This document shows positions 16,619 to 25,479 of a stretch of DNA of 64,000 nt, piece by piece. Origin of the DNA: Frigoribacterium sp. PvP032. Its GTDB lineage: Bacteria; Actinomycetota; Actinomycetes; Actinomycetales; Microbacteriaceae. The DNA is taken from the NCBI RefSeq assembly GCF_017833035.1, contig NZ_JAFIBM010000001.1, positions 1,178,001-1,242,000 of the forward strand. Reading direction: 5' to 3'. Under the pieces are notes generated by a model, which saw nothing but the letters and a program-made list of their open reading frames with translations, was not told the origin of the DNA and did not search any database. Every line of letters begins with the position of its first letter. Within the stretch, counting starts at the first letter, position 1. The position numbers were made by a program, and so were the translations under genes.

Positions 16619-16649
16619 GGGTAGCCATCCGGTGAACGACCGGCTACCC
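16619..16649 (+). promoter_or_regulatory. Hairpin upstream of the M23 peptidase promoter
   Basis: GGGTAG and CTACCC pair around an inner CCGGT/ACCGG stem with a GAACG loop and a CCAT bulge. It ends immediately before the TTGACG box, so it may terminate upstream transcription or be a protein site. Confidence 0.45.
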
Positions 16650-16678
16650 TTGACGAGTTCGTTACTTCTCCGTGACAT
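16650..16678 (+). promoter_or_regulatory. Promoter of the M23 peptidase gene
   Basis: TTGACG at 16650 and TGACAT at 16673 with a 17-base spacer form a plausible housekeeping promoter 77 bases before the start codon. Confidence 0.5.
16661..16676 (+). promoter_or_regulatory. GTNAC direct repeat, MtrA-like site
   Basis: GTTAC and GTGAC in direct orientation are separated by 6 bases and overlap the -10 region. The arrangement resembles the paired GTNAC sites bound by MtrA upstream of cell-wall hydrolase genes in actinobacteria. The same layout recurs at 62401. Confidence 0.4.
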
Positions 16679-16755
16679 TTGTCCGGCGTCGTCTCGACTA
16701 CGACCTCGAGAGCCGATGAGCCCTCTTCCCGCCTGACCCCGAGGATCCATCACCC

Positions 16756-18012
16756 GTGTCGAAGTCCCACACCATCGCCGAGCCCGAAGGCGACCAGCAG
16801 TCGCGTCGTGCACCCGTCGATCAGCGGGACGACGCTGCCGGAGCCCCGGCGCAGCAGGTCTTCACGACCCGCCGTGAGGCCCGCGAGGCCGAGCGTCGCG
16901 CTGCGGCCTCCGTGGCCGCCCCCGCTGCGTCCGCCGCACCCGACGAGTCCGCCCCCGCTGTGTCCCTTCCGGCCGTGTCCCTCCCCGCCGTGTCGGCTGC
17001 CGACGCGGCCCCGGCCCAGATCGTGGCCCCGGCCCCAGCCGCCGCCCAGACCGCGACGCCGGCCCACGCCACCAGGGCAGAGCGTCGCGCCGCCGAGGCA
17101 GAAGCCGCTCGTCGTCGTGGCCGTCGCCCGGCCGTGTCCGAGACGGCCTCCCTGCCCCGGGCGACCCGCTCGACCGCGCGTGCCGCTCAGCGCCCCGTGG
17201 CGGCGCTCGCCTCGCGCGCCGCGGCGACACCCGCGTCCGCCGCGAGTCCGGCTCCGGCTCCGGCCGCGACTGCTCGTCCTCCGGCTCCGGCCGCGACTGC
17301 TCGTCGGAAGGGCTCGCTCCGCGGCGCCGGCAAGCGCGTCACGGTCGTGGGCGCCATGGTCTTCGCCGGCGCGATGCTCGTCTCCACCTCCGTGCCCGCG
17401 AACGCCTTCTTCGTCGACACCGACGAGCGCACGGTCGCCAAGAACGCCGCTGCCAGCCAGACCTTCGTCGCCGGCGCGACGGCCGAGGCCGCCGCGTCTC
17501 GCGACGGCTACTCGGTCACCGAGATGAAGGTCGCGCCCGTCAGCGAGTACGCGTCGACCAGCGCCAGCACCTTCTCCAACGACGTCGCCGGCACCGTCCA
17601 GTGGCCGTTCGCGACCGGCGTGCCGATCAGCAGCGGCTTCGGCGCCCGTCACGTCTCGAACTGCGGCTTCTGCAGCACGTTCCACAACGGCCTCGACTTC
17701 ATCCCCGGCGCGGGCTCGCCCATCCAGGCGATCGCCGACGGCACCGTCAGCGCGGTCACCGGCCCGGGCGGCGCCTTCGGCAACCACGTCGAGATCGAGC
17801 ACGTCATCAACGGCCAGAAGGTCACGTCGACGTACTCGCACATGCAGACGGGCTCCGTGCAGGTCTCCGTCGGCCAGACGGTCACCGTCGGCCAGCTCGT
17901 CGGCAAGGTCGGCAGCACCGGCAACAGCACCGGCGCCCACCTGCACTTCGAGATCCACCTCGGCGGCGTGCCGGTCGACCCGTACCCGTGGCTCACCGCC
18001 AACACGAACTGA
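16756..18012 (+). CDS. M23 family peptidoglycan metallopeptidase
   Basis: A 418-residue envelope protein. Residues 1-190 are a long alanine/proline-rich, charged cytoplasmic region, 196-217 a membrane anchor or signal-anchor (TVVGAMVFAGAMLV), and the C-terminal 120 residues an LytM/M23 domain with the zinc ligands HNGLDF near 310 and HLHFE near 395. It should cut peptide cross-bridges of peptidoglycan outside the membrane. The GTG start was chosen over later codons because it is the first in-frame start after the promoter at 16650; no strong ribosome site is visible. A perfect 27-base tandem duplication lies at 17252. A GTNAC pair suggests MtrA control. Confidence 0.85.
   Translation: MSKSHTIAEPEGDQQSRRAPVDQRDDAAGAPAQQVFTTRREAREAERRAAASVAAPAASAAPDESAPAVSLPAVSLPAVSAADAAPAQIVAPAPAAAQTATPAHATRAERRAAEAEAARRRGRRPAVSETASLPRATRSTARAAQRPVAALASRAAATPASAASPAPAPAATARPPAPAATARRKGSLRGAGKRVTVVGAMVFAGAMLVSTSVPANAFFVDTDERTVAKNAAASQTFVAGATAEAAASRDGYSVTEMKVAPVSEYASTSASTFSNDVAGTVQWPFATGVPISSGFGARHVSNCGFCSTFHNGLDFIPGAGSPIQAIADGTVSAVTGPGGAFGNHVEIEHVINGQKVTSTYSHMQTGSVQVSVGQTVTVGQLVGKVGSTGNSTGAHLHFEIHLGGVPVDPYPWLTANTN
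17252..17305 (+). repeat. Perfect 27-base tandem duplication in the M23 gene
   Basis: Two head-to-tail identical 27-base units (17252-17278 and 17279-17305) encode two copies of PPAPAATAR-like sequence in the linker. Confidence 0.9.
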
Positions 18013-18061
18013 GCCGTCGGAGGCGCCCGCCGGCCTGAGCAGGCCGGTGCGTCCCCGCCGA

Positions 18062-18101
18062 CACGACGAAGCCCCCGACCTCGGTCGGGGGCTTCGTCGT
18101 G
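18062..18101 (+). terminator. Bidirectional terminator hairpin
   Basis: An 18-base perfect stem starting CACGACGAAGCCCCCGAC with a 4-base loop separates the convergent M23 and glucosidase genes. It lacks a T tract; the descending arm ends in CTTCGTCGTG. Confidence 0.8.
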
Positions 18102-18123
18102 GGCGCAGCAGGTGCGCGGGCGG

Positions 18124-19881
<1,758 letters not shown>

Positions 19882-19887
19882 CCCGCC

Positions 19888-19893
19888 ACGATA
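19888..19893 (-). promoter_or_regulatory. Leaderless -10 box (TATCGT) of the glucosidase gene
   Basis: On the minus strand TATCGT ends 6 bases before the ATG at 19881. Confidence 0.55.
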
Positions 19894-19956
19894 CGGCAGC
19901 GGCGGGGCCCGTCCGCCCGGTAGCGTGGGGCTCCCACGACACGGATCGGAGGACCC

Positions 19957-20949
19957 CTGGACTCCTTCAGCGACCTCGCGAACGGCGACTGGTCCGACGA
20001 CCCCCGCCCGTTCCCCCTGGCCCTCGGCACGAACGTCTTCGGCTGGACGGTCGGCGCCCCGACGGCTCTCGAGCTGCTCGACCTGTTCGTCGGCGACGGC
20101 GGGCGCATCGTCGACACGGCCGACGTCTACTCGGCCTGGCTGCCGGGCAACTCGGGCGGCGAGTCCGAGGCGATCATCGGCCGCTGGCTCGCCCGTCCCG
20201 GCAACCGCGACCGCGTGCTCGTGAGCACCAAGTGCGGTCAGCACCCGGCCGCGCCCGGCCTGTCGCGAGCCAGCATCCGCACCGCCGTCGAGGCCTCGCT
20301 CACCCGGCTCCGCACCGACCGCATCGACCTCTACTCGGCGCACTTCGACGACGACGAGACGCCGCTCCGCGAGACGGTGACGGCGTTGAGCGAGCTCGTC
20401 GACGAGGGCAAGATCCGCTTCGCCGGCGCCTCCAACTACTCGCCCGCGCGGCTGCGCCAGGCCCTCGCCATCGCCGACAGCGACGGCCTGCACCCGTTCT
20501 CCGTCGTGCAGCACGCCTACAACCTGGTGAGGAGGGGCGAGTACGAGACCGAGACCGCCCCGGTCGTCGACCACTTCGGCCTCGCCGTCCTGCCGCACTC
20601 GTCGCTCGCCAGCGGACTGCTCACGGGCAAGTACCGGGGCGGCGACGCCCCTCGGTCGTCGCCCCGTGAGGGCCGCGCGGCGAGCTACTCGACGCCGCAG
20701 GCCCTCGGGGTGGTCGAGGTCGTCGCCGAGGTCGCCGATCGCCACGGCGTCGCGCCGGCGGCGGTCGCCGTGGCCTGGCTCGCCTCGAGGCCCGGCGTCG
20801 TGGGCGCACTGGCCAGCGCGCGCACCGTCGAGCAGCTGGACGACCTGCTGGGCGCGGCGTCGATCGAGCTCGACGAGCGCGACCTGGCGGCCCTCGACGC
20901 GGCGTCCGTCCCGCAGCCCTCCGAGGGGGCGGGGCGCGTCAGCTCCTGA
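19957..20949 (+). CDS. Aldo/keto reductase with a probable CTG start
   Basis: A 330-residue NADPH-dependent oxidoreductase of the aldo/keto reductase superfamily. The catalytic tetrad is visible: Asp and Tyr in DTADVYS near residue 52, Lys in VSTKCG near 88 and His in LYSAHFDDDE near 128; GKIRFAGASNYS and the C-terminal AVAVAWLASRPGVVGAL also fit. These N-terminal motifs require translation from before 20005, yet between the in-frame TAG at 19921 and that point there is no ATG, GTG or TTG. The only candidate is CTG at 19957, with GGAGG 4 bases upstream; a TAGCGT box at 19921 would give a 20-30 base leader. It overlaps the convergent ligase-like gene by 11 bases. Confidence 0.75.
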   Translation: MDSFSDLANGDWSDDPRPFPLALGTNVFGWTVGAPTALELLDLFVGDGGRIVDTADVYSAWLPGNSGGESEAIIGRWLARPGNRDRVLVSTKCGQHPAAPGLSRASIRTAVEASLTRLRTDRIDLYSAHFDDDETPLRETVTALSELVDEGKIRFAGASNYSPARLRQALAIADSDGLHPFSVVQHAYNLVRRGEYETETAPVVDHFGLAVLPHSSLASGLLTGKYRGGDAPRSSPREGRAASYSTPQALGVVEVVAEVADRHGVAPAAVAVAWLASRPGVVGALASARTVEQLDDLLGAASIELDERDLAALDAASVPQPSEGAGRVSS

Positions 20950-21487
20950 GGACGACGACCGTGCGGACGCTCGGGTCCCAGCGCCGAGCCCCGGCGAGCG
21001 TGGGGGCGGGAGCGTCCTCGAGTGCCTCGCGCGCCTCCTCGTCCTCGAGGGCCTCGACCGCGGCGAGGGCCCGGCCCACGGCCTCGGCGTCGAGCCTGCT
21101 CGCCAGCGTCACGTGGGGCACCCAGAGGCCGGGGGAGGAGTGCGGCACGTCGTCCTCGCCGCCCACGATCGCGTGGACCTCTGCCTGGAGCTCGAGGAGG
21201 CCACGGGTCGCGATGATCGACCTCACGAGCACGTGACCCCGACCGTGTCCGAAGACGAGCGGTGCGCCCAGCGCGATCGGCAGCGGCAACAGGGCCTCGA
21301 GCAGCTCGGCCAGCGCCGGATCGGTGCTGTCGTCGATGCGGCGACGGGCGAGCAGCGTCACGTGCGGGGCGTTCGAGCCGCTCGCGTGGTCGGCCTGCGA
21401 GGGGAGCCCGGCGTCGGAGAGCGCGGCCCACTGGGCGCGGATCCGGGCGTCGGCCGGCTCGTCGAGCAGGAGTTCGATGCTGTGCAC
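20939..21487 (-). CDS. 2'-5' RNA ligase family protein
   Basis: A 182-residue member of the 2H phosphoesterase (2'-5' RNA ligase/cyclic phosphodiesterase) superfamily. The two catalytic HxT motifs are NAPHVTLLA near residue 39 and WVPHVTLAS near 123. Such proteins act on 2',3'-cyclic phosphate ends of RNA or related nucleotides; the physiological substrate is unknown. The GTG at 21487 is the best start, giving MHSIELLLDE, a usual first strand for the family. It converges on the aldo/keto reductase, sharing 11 bases. Confidence 0.82.
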   Translation of the reverse strand: MHSIELLLDEPADARIRAQWAALSDAGLPSQADHASGSNAPHVTLLARRRIDDSTDPALAELLEALLPLPIALGAPLVFGHGRGHVLVRSIIATRGLLELQAEVHAIVGGEDDVPHSSPGLWVPHVTLASRLDAEAVGRALAAVEALEDEEAREALEDAPAPTLAGARRWDPSVRTVVVLRS

Positions 21488-21609
21488 CCGTCGATGATGG
21501 CCTCGTCGGGGAGGCGCGGCCCCGGTGTCCTCAGAGGGGTCTCGGCTCTGCTACCCTTGTGTGGTGCCGAACGGCAGTCGCCCTCCTGGGTCAAACTGAA
21601 CGCGGTCAC

Positions 21610-21681
<72 letters not shown>

Positions 21682-21717
21682 CCGGCTGGTCACGGTCACA
21701 CCGTGCAGACAGCTTGC

Positions 21718-21791
21718 GGCGGGGTAGCTCAGTTGGTTAGAGCACACGGCTCATAATCGTGGTGTCGCGGGTTCGAGTCCCGCCCTCGCTA
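21718..21791 (+). tRNA. tRNA-Met (CAT)
   Basis: A 74-base tRNA with anticodon loop CTCATAA (anticodon CAT) and T arm GCGGGTTCGAGTCCCGC. The first acceptor pair is G-T rather than an initiator-type mismatch, and the anticodon stem lacks the three G-C pairs of initiators, so it is the elongator. It is 36 bases after tRNA-Thr, likely one transcript. Confidence 0.92.
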
Positions 21792-21796
21792 CCGCA

Positions 21797-21827
21797 GGCC
21801 CTGATCGTGCATCGCACGACCGGGGCC
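21797..21827 (+). terminator. Possible terminator after tRNA-Met
   Basis: GGCCC...TCGTGC and GCACGA...GGGCC pair with small bulges, 6 bases after the tRNA. No T tract. Confidence 0.4.
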
Positions 21828-21906
21828 ACTGTACTTTCTGGAGCTGCTTCCCGAGACGCTGCTCGCCGGTGCGGCTCTTCCTGATCGCCGTGCGCCGGCA
21901 GTCGCA

Positions 21907-21912
21907 TACGCT
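21907..21912 (+). promoter_or_regulatory. Leaderless -10 box (TACGCT) of the type III PKS operon
   Basis: TACGCT ends 6 bases before the ATG at 21919. This is the only promoter-like element seen for the three-gene operon. Confidence 0.55.
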
Positions 21913-21918
21913 CAGGGG

Positions 21919-23127
21919 ATGTCCCCGAGCATCCACAGCATCGGCACGGCCGTTCCCTCGACGATCATCGGGCAGGACCACATCCGTGACGTGTTCCGCA
22001 GCCAGCCGGGGCTCGGCCGACTCGCGCCCCGGCTGATCGGGGCGGTCTTCGACGGTGCCCAGATCGACACCCGCCACACGGTGATCGACGAGCTCGCCGC
22101 AGATCAGCCGGAGCAGCCCGGCCAGCCCGGCCAGCCCGGCCAGCCCGGCCAGCCCGACACCGCCCCCGTCTTCTTCGACCGTGCCGAGGGCCGCATCCTC
22201 CGCCCTGGCACCGGAGCCCGCAACGACGTCTACGTCGAGCGCAGCCCCGACCTCTTCGTCCGCGCCGCCGAGGAGGCGCTGGCCGGTGCCCCGGGGATCA
22301 CCGCGGCCGACGTCACCCACGTCGTCACCGTCTCGTGCACCGGCTTCTTCGCGCCGGGACCGGACTACCTGCTGGTGCGCCGGCTCGGCCTCGCGCCCTC
22401 GACCCGCCGCCTGCACATCGGCTTCATGGGCTGCTACGGCGCCTTCCCTGCCCTCCGGGCCGCCCGCGACACCTGCCTCGCGGAGCCGGACGCCGTCGTG
22501 CTCGTCGTCTGCGCCGAGCTCTGCACCCTGCACCTGCGGAGCTCGGACGACCCCGACGCGATCATCGCCTCCTCCGTCTTCGCGGACGGCGCCGCCGCGG
22601 CCGTCGTGTCGTCCCGGCCCGCCGCCGTCGGCGCTCCGGTGCTCGACCTCGACGTGCTCGAGACCGTGCTGACGCCCGTCGGCGAGGACGACATGGCCTG
22701 GAGCATCGGAGACCAGGGCTTCGACATGGTGCTGAGCAGCTACGTGCCCCACATCGTCGAGGAGCACGTCGACGCGGCGCTCGCCCCGCTGCTGGAGGCC
22801 GGGGGCGTGACGGTCGGCGAGATCGACGACTGGGCCGTGCACCCCGGCGGCCGCAGCATCCTCGACCGGGTCGAGTCGCAGGTCGGCCTCAGCGAGGCGC
22901 AGCTGGCGCCGTCGCGCCGGGTGCTCCGCGACTACGGCAACATGTCGAGCGCGACGGTGCTGTTCATCCTGCGCGAGCACCTCGAGGGGCGTGGGGCCGA
23001 GGGTCGAGGAGGTGCGGGCGCGGCCGACGCACCGGTCACGCCGGCTGCCCGTCGGGTCTGCGCCATGGCCTTCGGGCCGGGCCTCACCGTCGAGAGCGCG
23101 CTGCTCACCCGTCGCGTCGGCGCGTGA
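21919..23127 (+). CDS. Type III polyketide synthase
   Basis: A 402-residue chalcone/stilbene-synthase-fold enzyme that extends an acyl-CoA starter with malonyl-CoA and cyclises it. The catalytic triad is complete: Cys in TVSCTGFFAPGPD near residue 140, His in AVHPGGRSIL near 307 and Asn in DYGNMSSATV near 338. Fatty-acid starters leading to alkylresorcinols or alkylpyrones are typical of bacterial relatives, but the pocket cannot be read here. A QPGQPGQPGQP insertion at residues 66-80, encoded by perfect 9-base repeats, is unusual. It opens an operon with a methyltransferase and a flavin monooxygenase, all joined by 4-base overlaps, an order like srsABC of Streptomyces griseus. Confidence 0.92.
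   Translation: MSPSIHSIGTAVPSTIIGQDHIRDVFRSQPGLGRLAPRLIGAVFDGAQIDTRHTVIDELAADQPEQPGQPGQPGQPGQPDTAPVFFDRAEGRILRPGTGARNDVYVERSPDLFVRAAEEALAGAPGITAADVTHVVTVSCTGFFAPGPDYLLVRRLGLAPSTRRLHIGFMGCYGAFPALRAARDTCLAEPDAVVLVVCAELCTLHLRSSDDPDAIIASSVFADGAAAAVVSSRPAAVGAPVLDLDVLETVLTPVGEDDMAWSIGDQGFDMVLSSYVPHIVEEHVDAALAPLLEAGGVTVGEIDDWAVHPGGRSILDRVESQVGLSEAQLAPSRRVLRDYGNMSSATVLFILREHLEGRGAEGRGGAGAADAPVTPAARRVCAMAFGPGLTVESALLTRRVGA
22114..22158 (+). repeat. (CAGCCCGGC)4-5 minisatellite in the PKS gene
   Basis: Four perfect and one variant 9-base units in frame encode the QPG repeat. Unit number could vary without a frameshift. Confidence 0.9.
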
Positions 23128-23894
23128 CCGTGGTCCTCTCCGAGACCCGCGGGTCGCGAGACCCGCGCGGCCCGTTCGTCGACGTCGGGCAGCGGGCCGT
23201 CGGGCTCCGCGAGCTGATGGACGATCCTGACTGCGACCTCGGCCAGCTGAGACGCACCTACGCCGTCTTCCCGGTCGTGAACGGGCTCGTCGCCGGCTGG
23301 CGTCGTGCGTACCGCGAGCGGATCCGGCCCCTCCTGTCCGCGGACCGGCCCACGAGCCTCCTCGACCTCGGATCCGGCGGGGGCGATCTCGCCCGGTCCC
23401 TGGCCCGGTGGGCGCGCCGCGACGGCGTGCGCCTGACGGTGACGGCGGTCGACCCCGACCGCCGCGCGCACGAGTTCGCGAGCGCGCGACCGGCAGAGGG
23501 CGTCGTCCACCGCTGCGCGTCCAGCGGCGACCTCGTCGCCGCCGGCGAGCAGTTCGACGTGGTCGTGTCCAACCACGTGCTGCACCACCTCGACGACGAC
23601 GCCAGGGCCGCCGTGCTCGCCGACAGCCGGGCGCTGGCCCGGCGCCTCGCGCTGCACAGCGACATCCGGCGGTCGCCCGCGGCCTACGCCGGGTACTGGG
23701 TCGGGACGCTGCCGCTGGCGCGCACCTCCTTCGTCCGGGTGGACGGGCTGCGCTCGATCCGCCGCAGCTGGACCGACACGGAGCTGGCCCGTGAGCTGCC
23801 GATCGGCTGGACGGTCGTCCGTCGACCGCCGTTCCGCGTCTGGGCCGTGCTCGACCTCGACGAGCACACGGGCGTTCGGGGGCCGCGCTCGTGA
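23124..23894 (+). CDS. Class I SAM-dependent methyltransferase
   Basis: A 256-residue methyltransferase with motif I LLDLGSGGGDLARSLA near residue 78, an acidic motif II (TAVDPDRRAHEFA near 109), and VVVSNHVLHHLDDD near 150 in place of motif IV. It resembles the small UbiE/polyketide O- or C-methyltransferases. Its GTG start overlaps the PKS stop as GTGA and its stop overlaps the next start, so it is translationally coupled and probably methylates the PKS product. In srsABC the equivalent gene encodes an unrelated type of methyltransferase. Confidence 0.85.
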   Translation: MTVVLSETRGSRDPRGPFVDVGQRAVGLRELMDDPDCDLGQLRRTYAVFPVVNGLVAGWRRAYRERIRPLLSADRPTSLLDLGSGGGDLARSLARWARRDGVRLTVTAVDPDRRAHEFASARPAEGVVHRCASSGDLVAAGEQFDVVVSNHVLHHLDDDARAAVLADSRALARRLALHSDIRRSPAAYAGYWVGTLPLARTSFVRVDGLRSIRRSWTDTELARELPIGWTVVRRPPFRVWAVLDLDEHTGVRGPRS

Positions 23895-25078
23895 TCACGC
23901 ACGACGTCGTCGTCGTCGGCGGGGGACCGGTGGGCGTGCTCGCCGCGGCCCTGCTGGCGGCGCGCGGCCTCGACGTCGCGGTCTGGGAACGCCGCGCCGA
24001 GGCGCCGAGCCTCTCACGGGCCATCGGCGTCCACCCCCCGTCCCTCGACGTGCTGGACCGGGTGGGCGCGGCCGAGCCGCTCGTCGCGGAGGCAGTCCCC
24101 GTCCGCCGTGGCGTCGCCCGCAGCGGCGGGCGCACCCTCGGCACGGTCGACTTCGACCGGGCGCACCCCCGCTGGCCGTTCGTCGCCGCCCTGCAGCAGC
24201 ACCGCACCGAGCAGCTGCTGCGCGACAGGCTGGAGGCACTCGCCCCTGGCTCGTTGCGGCGCGGAGTCTCGCTCGACACGCTGGAGCAGGAGCCCGACCG
24301 CGTCCTGCTCCGCGGCACGGCCGACGACGGACCTGTGGAGGCGGCAGCCCGCTTCGTCCTCGCCGCCGACGGCGCCCGCAGCCCCGTGCGCGGCGCCCTG
24401 GGCATCGACGCGCCCCTGCGCCGCTACCCCGACCGCTACGTGATGTGCGACGTGGCCGACGACACCGGGCTCGGCGCCGACGCGGTCGTGCACCTCGAGC
24501 GACGCGGCGTCGTGGAGTCGTTCCCGCTGCCCGGCGGGGTGCGCCGCTTCGTGGTGCTGCTCGACGACGACGCCGCACGCACGTCCGACGGGACCCGGCC
24601 GACCGAGGCCGTGCCCGACCCCGAGATGATCGCGAGGCTCGTCGCGGAGCGGACCGGGATCGAGGTCGATCCCGGCACGGCGACCATGACGAGCGCGTTC
24701 GGCGTGCAGCGACGGCTGGCCCGCCGCACGGTCGCCGGGCGGGTCGTCCTGATCGGCGACGCCGCCCACGAGATCAGCCCGATCGGCGGCCAGGGGATGA
24801 ACCTCGGCTGGCTCGACGCCGACGCCGTGGCACCCGTCATCGCGAGGGCACTGCGCTCTGCCGGAGGGCGGCGCCTCGACCCGACCGTGTTCCGGGCCTA
24901 CGAGGAGGCGCGTCGCCGGTCGGTCGGCCGCTCGGCTCGGCAGGCGGAGATCAACATGGCCCTCGGCCGCCCCGTCGGGCCCGCGGTCGGCGTCGCACGA
25001 CAGGTCGGCCTGTCGGCGGCGCTGCACCTGCCGACCCGCCGCCTCCTCGCCTCGCTCTACTCGATGCGCTTCGTCTGA
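23891..25078 (+). CDS. FAD-dependent aromatic monooxygenase
   Basis: A 395-residue class A flavoprotein monooxygenase (PHBH fold). The Rossmann FAD motif VVVGGGPVGVLAAALLAARG is at residues 6-25, the DG motif FVLAADGARSPVRGALG near 156 and the second FAD motif VVLIGDAAHEISPIGGQGMNLG near 284. It should hydroxylate a phenolic ring using NAD(P)H and O2. The GTG start overlaps the methyltransferase stop by 4 bases, giving a PKS, methyltransferase, hydroxylase operon that could convert an alkylresorcinol to a methoxylated hydroquinone or quinone, as SrsC does. No partner reductase is needed for this class. Confidence 0.87.
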   Translation: MITHDVVVVGGGPVGVLAAALLAARGLDVAVWERRAEAPSLSRAIGVHPPSLDVLDRVGAAEPLVAEAVPVRRGVARSGGRTLGTVDFDRAHPRWPFVAALQQHRTEQLLRDRLEALAPGSLRRGVSLDTLEQEPDRVLLRGTADDGPVEAAARFVLAADGARSPVRGALGIDAPLRRYPDRYVMCDVADDTGLGADAVVHLERRGVVESFPLPGGVRRFVVLLDDDAARTSDGTRPTEAVPDPEMIARLVAERTGIEVDPGTATMTSAFGVQRRLARRTVAGRVVLIGDAAHEISPIGGQGMNLGWLDADAVAPVIARALRSAGGRRLDPTVFRAYEEARRRSVGRSARQAEINMALGRPVGPAVGVARQVGLSAALHLPTRRLLASLYSMRFV

Positions 25079-25150
25079 CCCGCGTCGCGCCGCCTCGCGC
25101 CGCCTCGCGTTCTCGCGGCCAGGAACGAGCCCATCGCCCTGCTCACGCTT

Positions 25151-25241
25151 TTCAGGACGCTGAGTCCTGAGTTGGCGTTGTGCAGGACTCTCTGTCCTGA
25201 ATCGTGCACAGTTCAGGAGGCGGCAGCCGAAACTCCTGAAT
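25151..25241 (+). repeat. Multi-hairpin TCAGGA/TCCTGA element, copy A
   Basis: Three successive inverted repeats: TTCAGGAC-GTCCTGAG, CAGGAC-GTCCTGAA, and TTCAGGAG-CTCCTGAA. Copy B at 25333 differs at only a few positions. A diverged member is at 49743. Confidence 0.9.
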
Positions 25242-25332
25242 ACGGCCCGAATCGATCGGGCGGCGGCCGCGGCGAGTTCTTGAACGAGGTGGACGGGGTC
25301 CGGCATGCGCAGCCGGCCAGCTGCTGGCCTCA

Positions 25333-25424
25333 TTCAGGACGCTGAGTCCTGAGTTGGCGTTGTGCAGGACTCTGCGTCCTGAATCGTGCACACTTCAGGA
25401 GGCGGCAGCCGAGAACTCCTGAAT
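25333..25424 (+). repeat. Multi-hairpin TCAGGA/TCCTGA element, copy B
   Basis: Near-identical to copy A including the TCCTGAATCGTGCACA linker. The few differences lie mainly in loops (TCTCT versus TCTGC) and preserve the stems. Confidence 0.9.
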
Positions 25425-25479
25425 CAGGGCGTCCTTACGTGGCCCGTCCAGGTGGCGCGGCCGGCGCGGACGGCCCGGG

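Larger units (their letters stand above)
25079..25479 (+). other. 400-base gene-free region with repeat arrays
   Basis: This lies between the monooxygenase stop and the convergent UbiA stop. It begins with a short CGCGCCGCCT tandem, then carries two nearly identical 91/92-base multi-hairpin elements spaced by 91 bases. No open frame with recognisable product was seen. Confidence 0.7.

Noticed and set aside
16561-16755. Cyclic di-AMP (ydaO-type) riboswitch upstream of the M23 gene
   Set aside because: Such riboswitches precede rpf/M23 genes in actinobacteria, but I could not match the conserved core by eye; only a hairpin and a promoter are supported.
19921-19926. TAGCGT as a leaderless promoter for the aldo/keto reductase
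   Set aside because: It is 30 bases from the CTG start, so it would produce a leader rather than a leaderless mRNA; the GGAGG element fits that reading.
21751-24405. Very long minus-strand open frame across tRNA-Met and the PKS operon
   Set aside because: It reads through the tRNA, ending in the well-known tRNA-shadow RAGLEPATPRL, and is composed of arginine-rich filler.
25151-25424. CRISPR array
   Set aside because: Only two elements, each internally palindromic, with no regular 28-37 base repeats, no spacer series and no cas genes.
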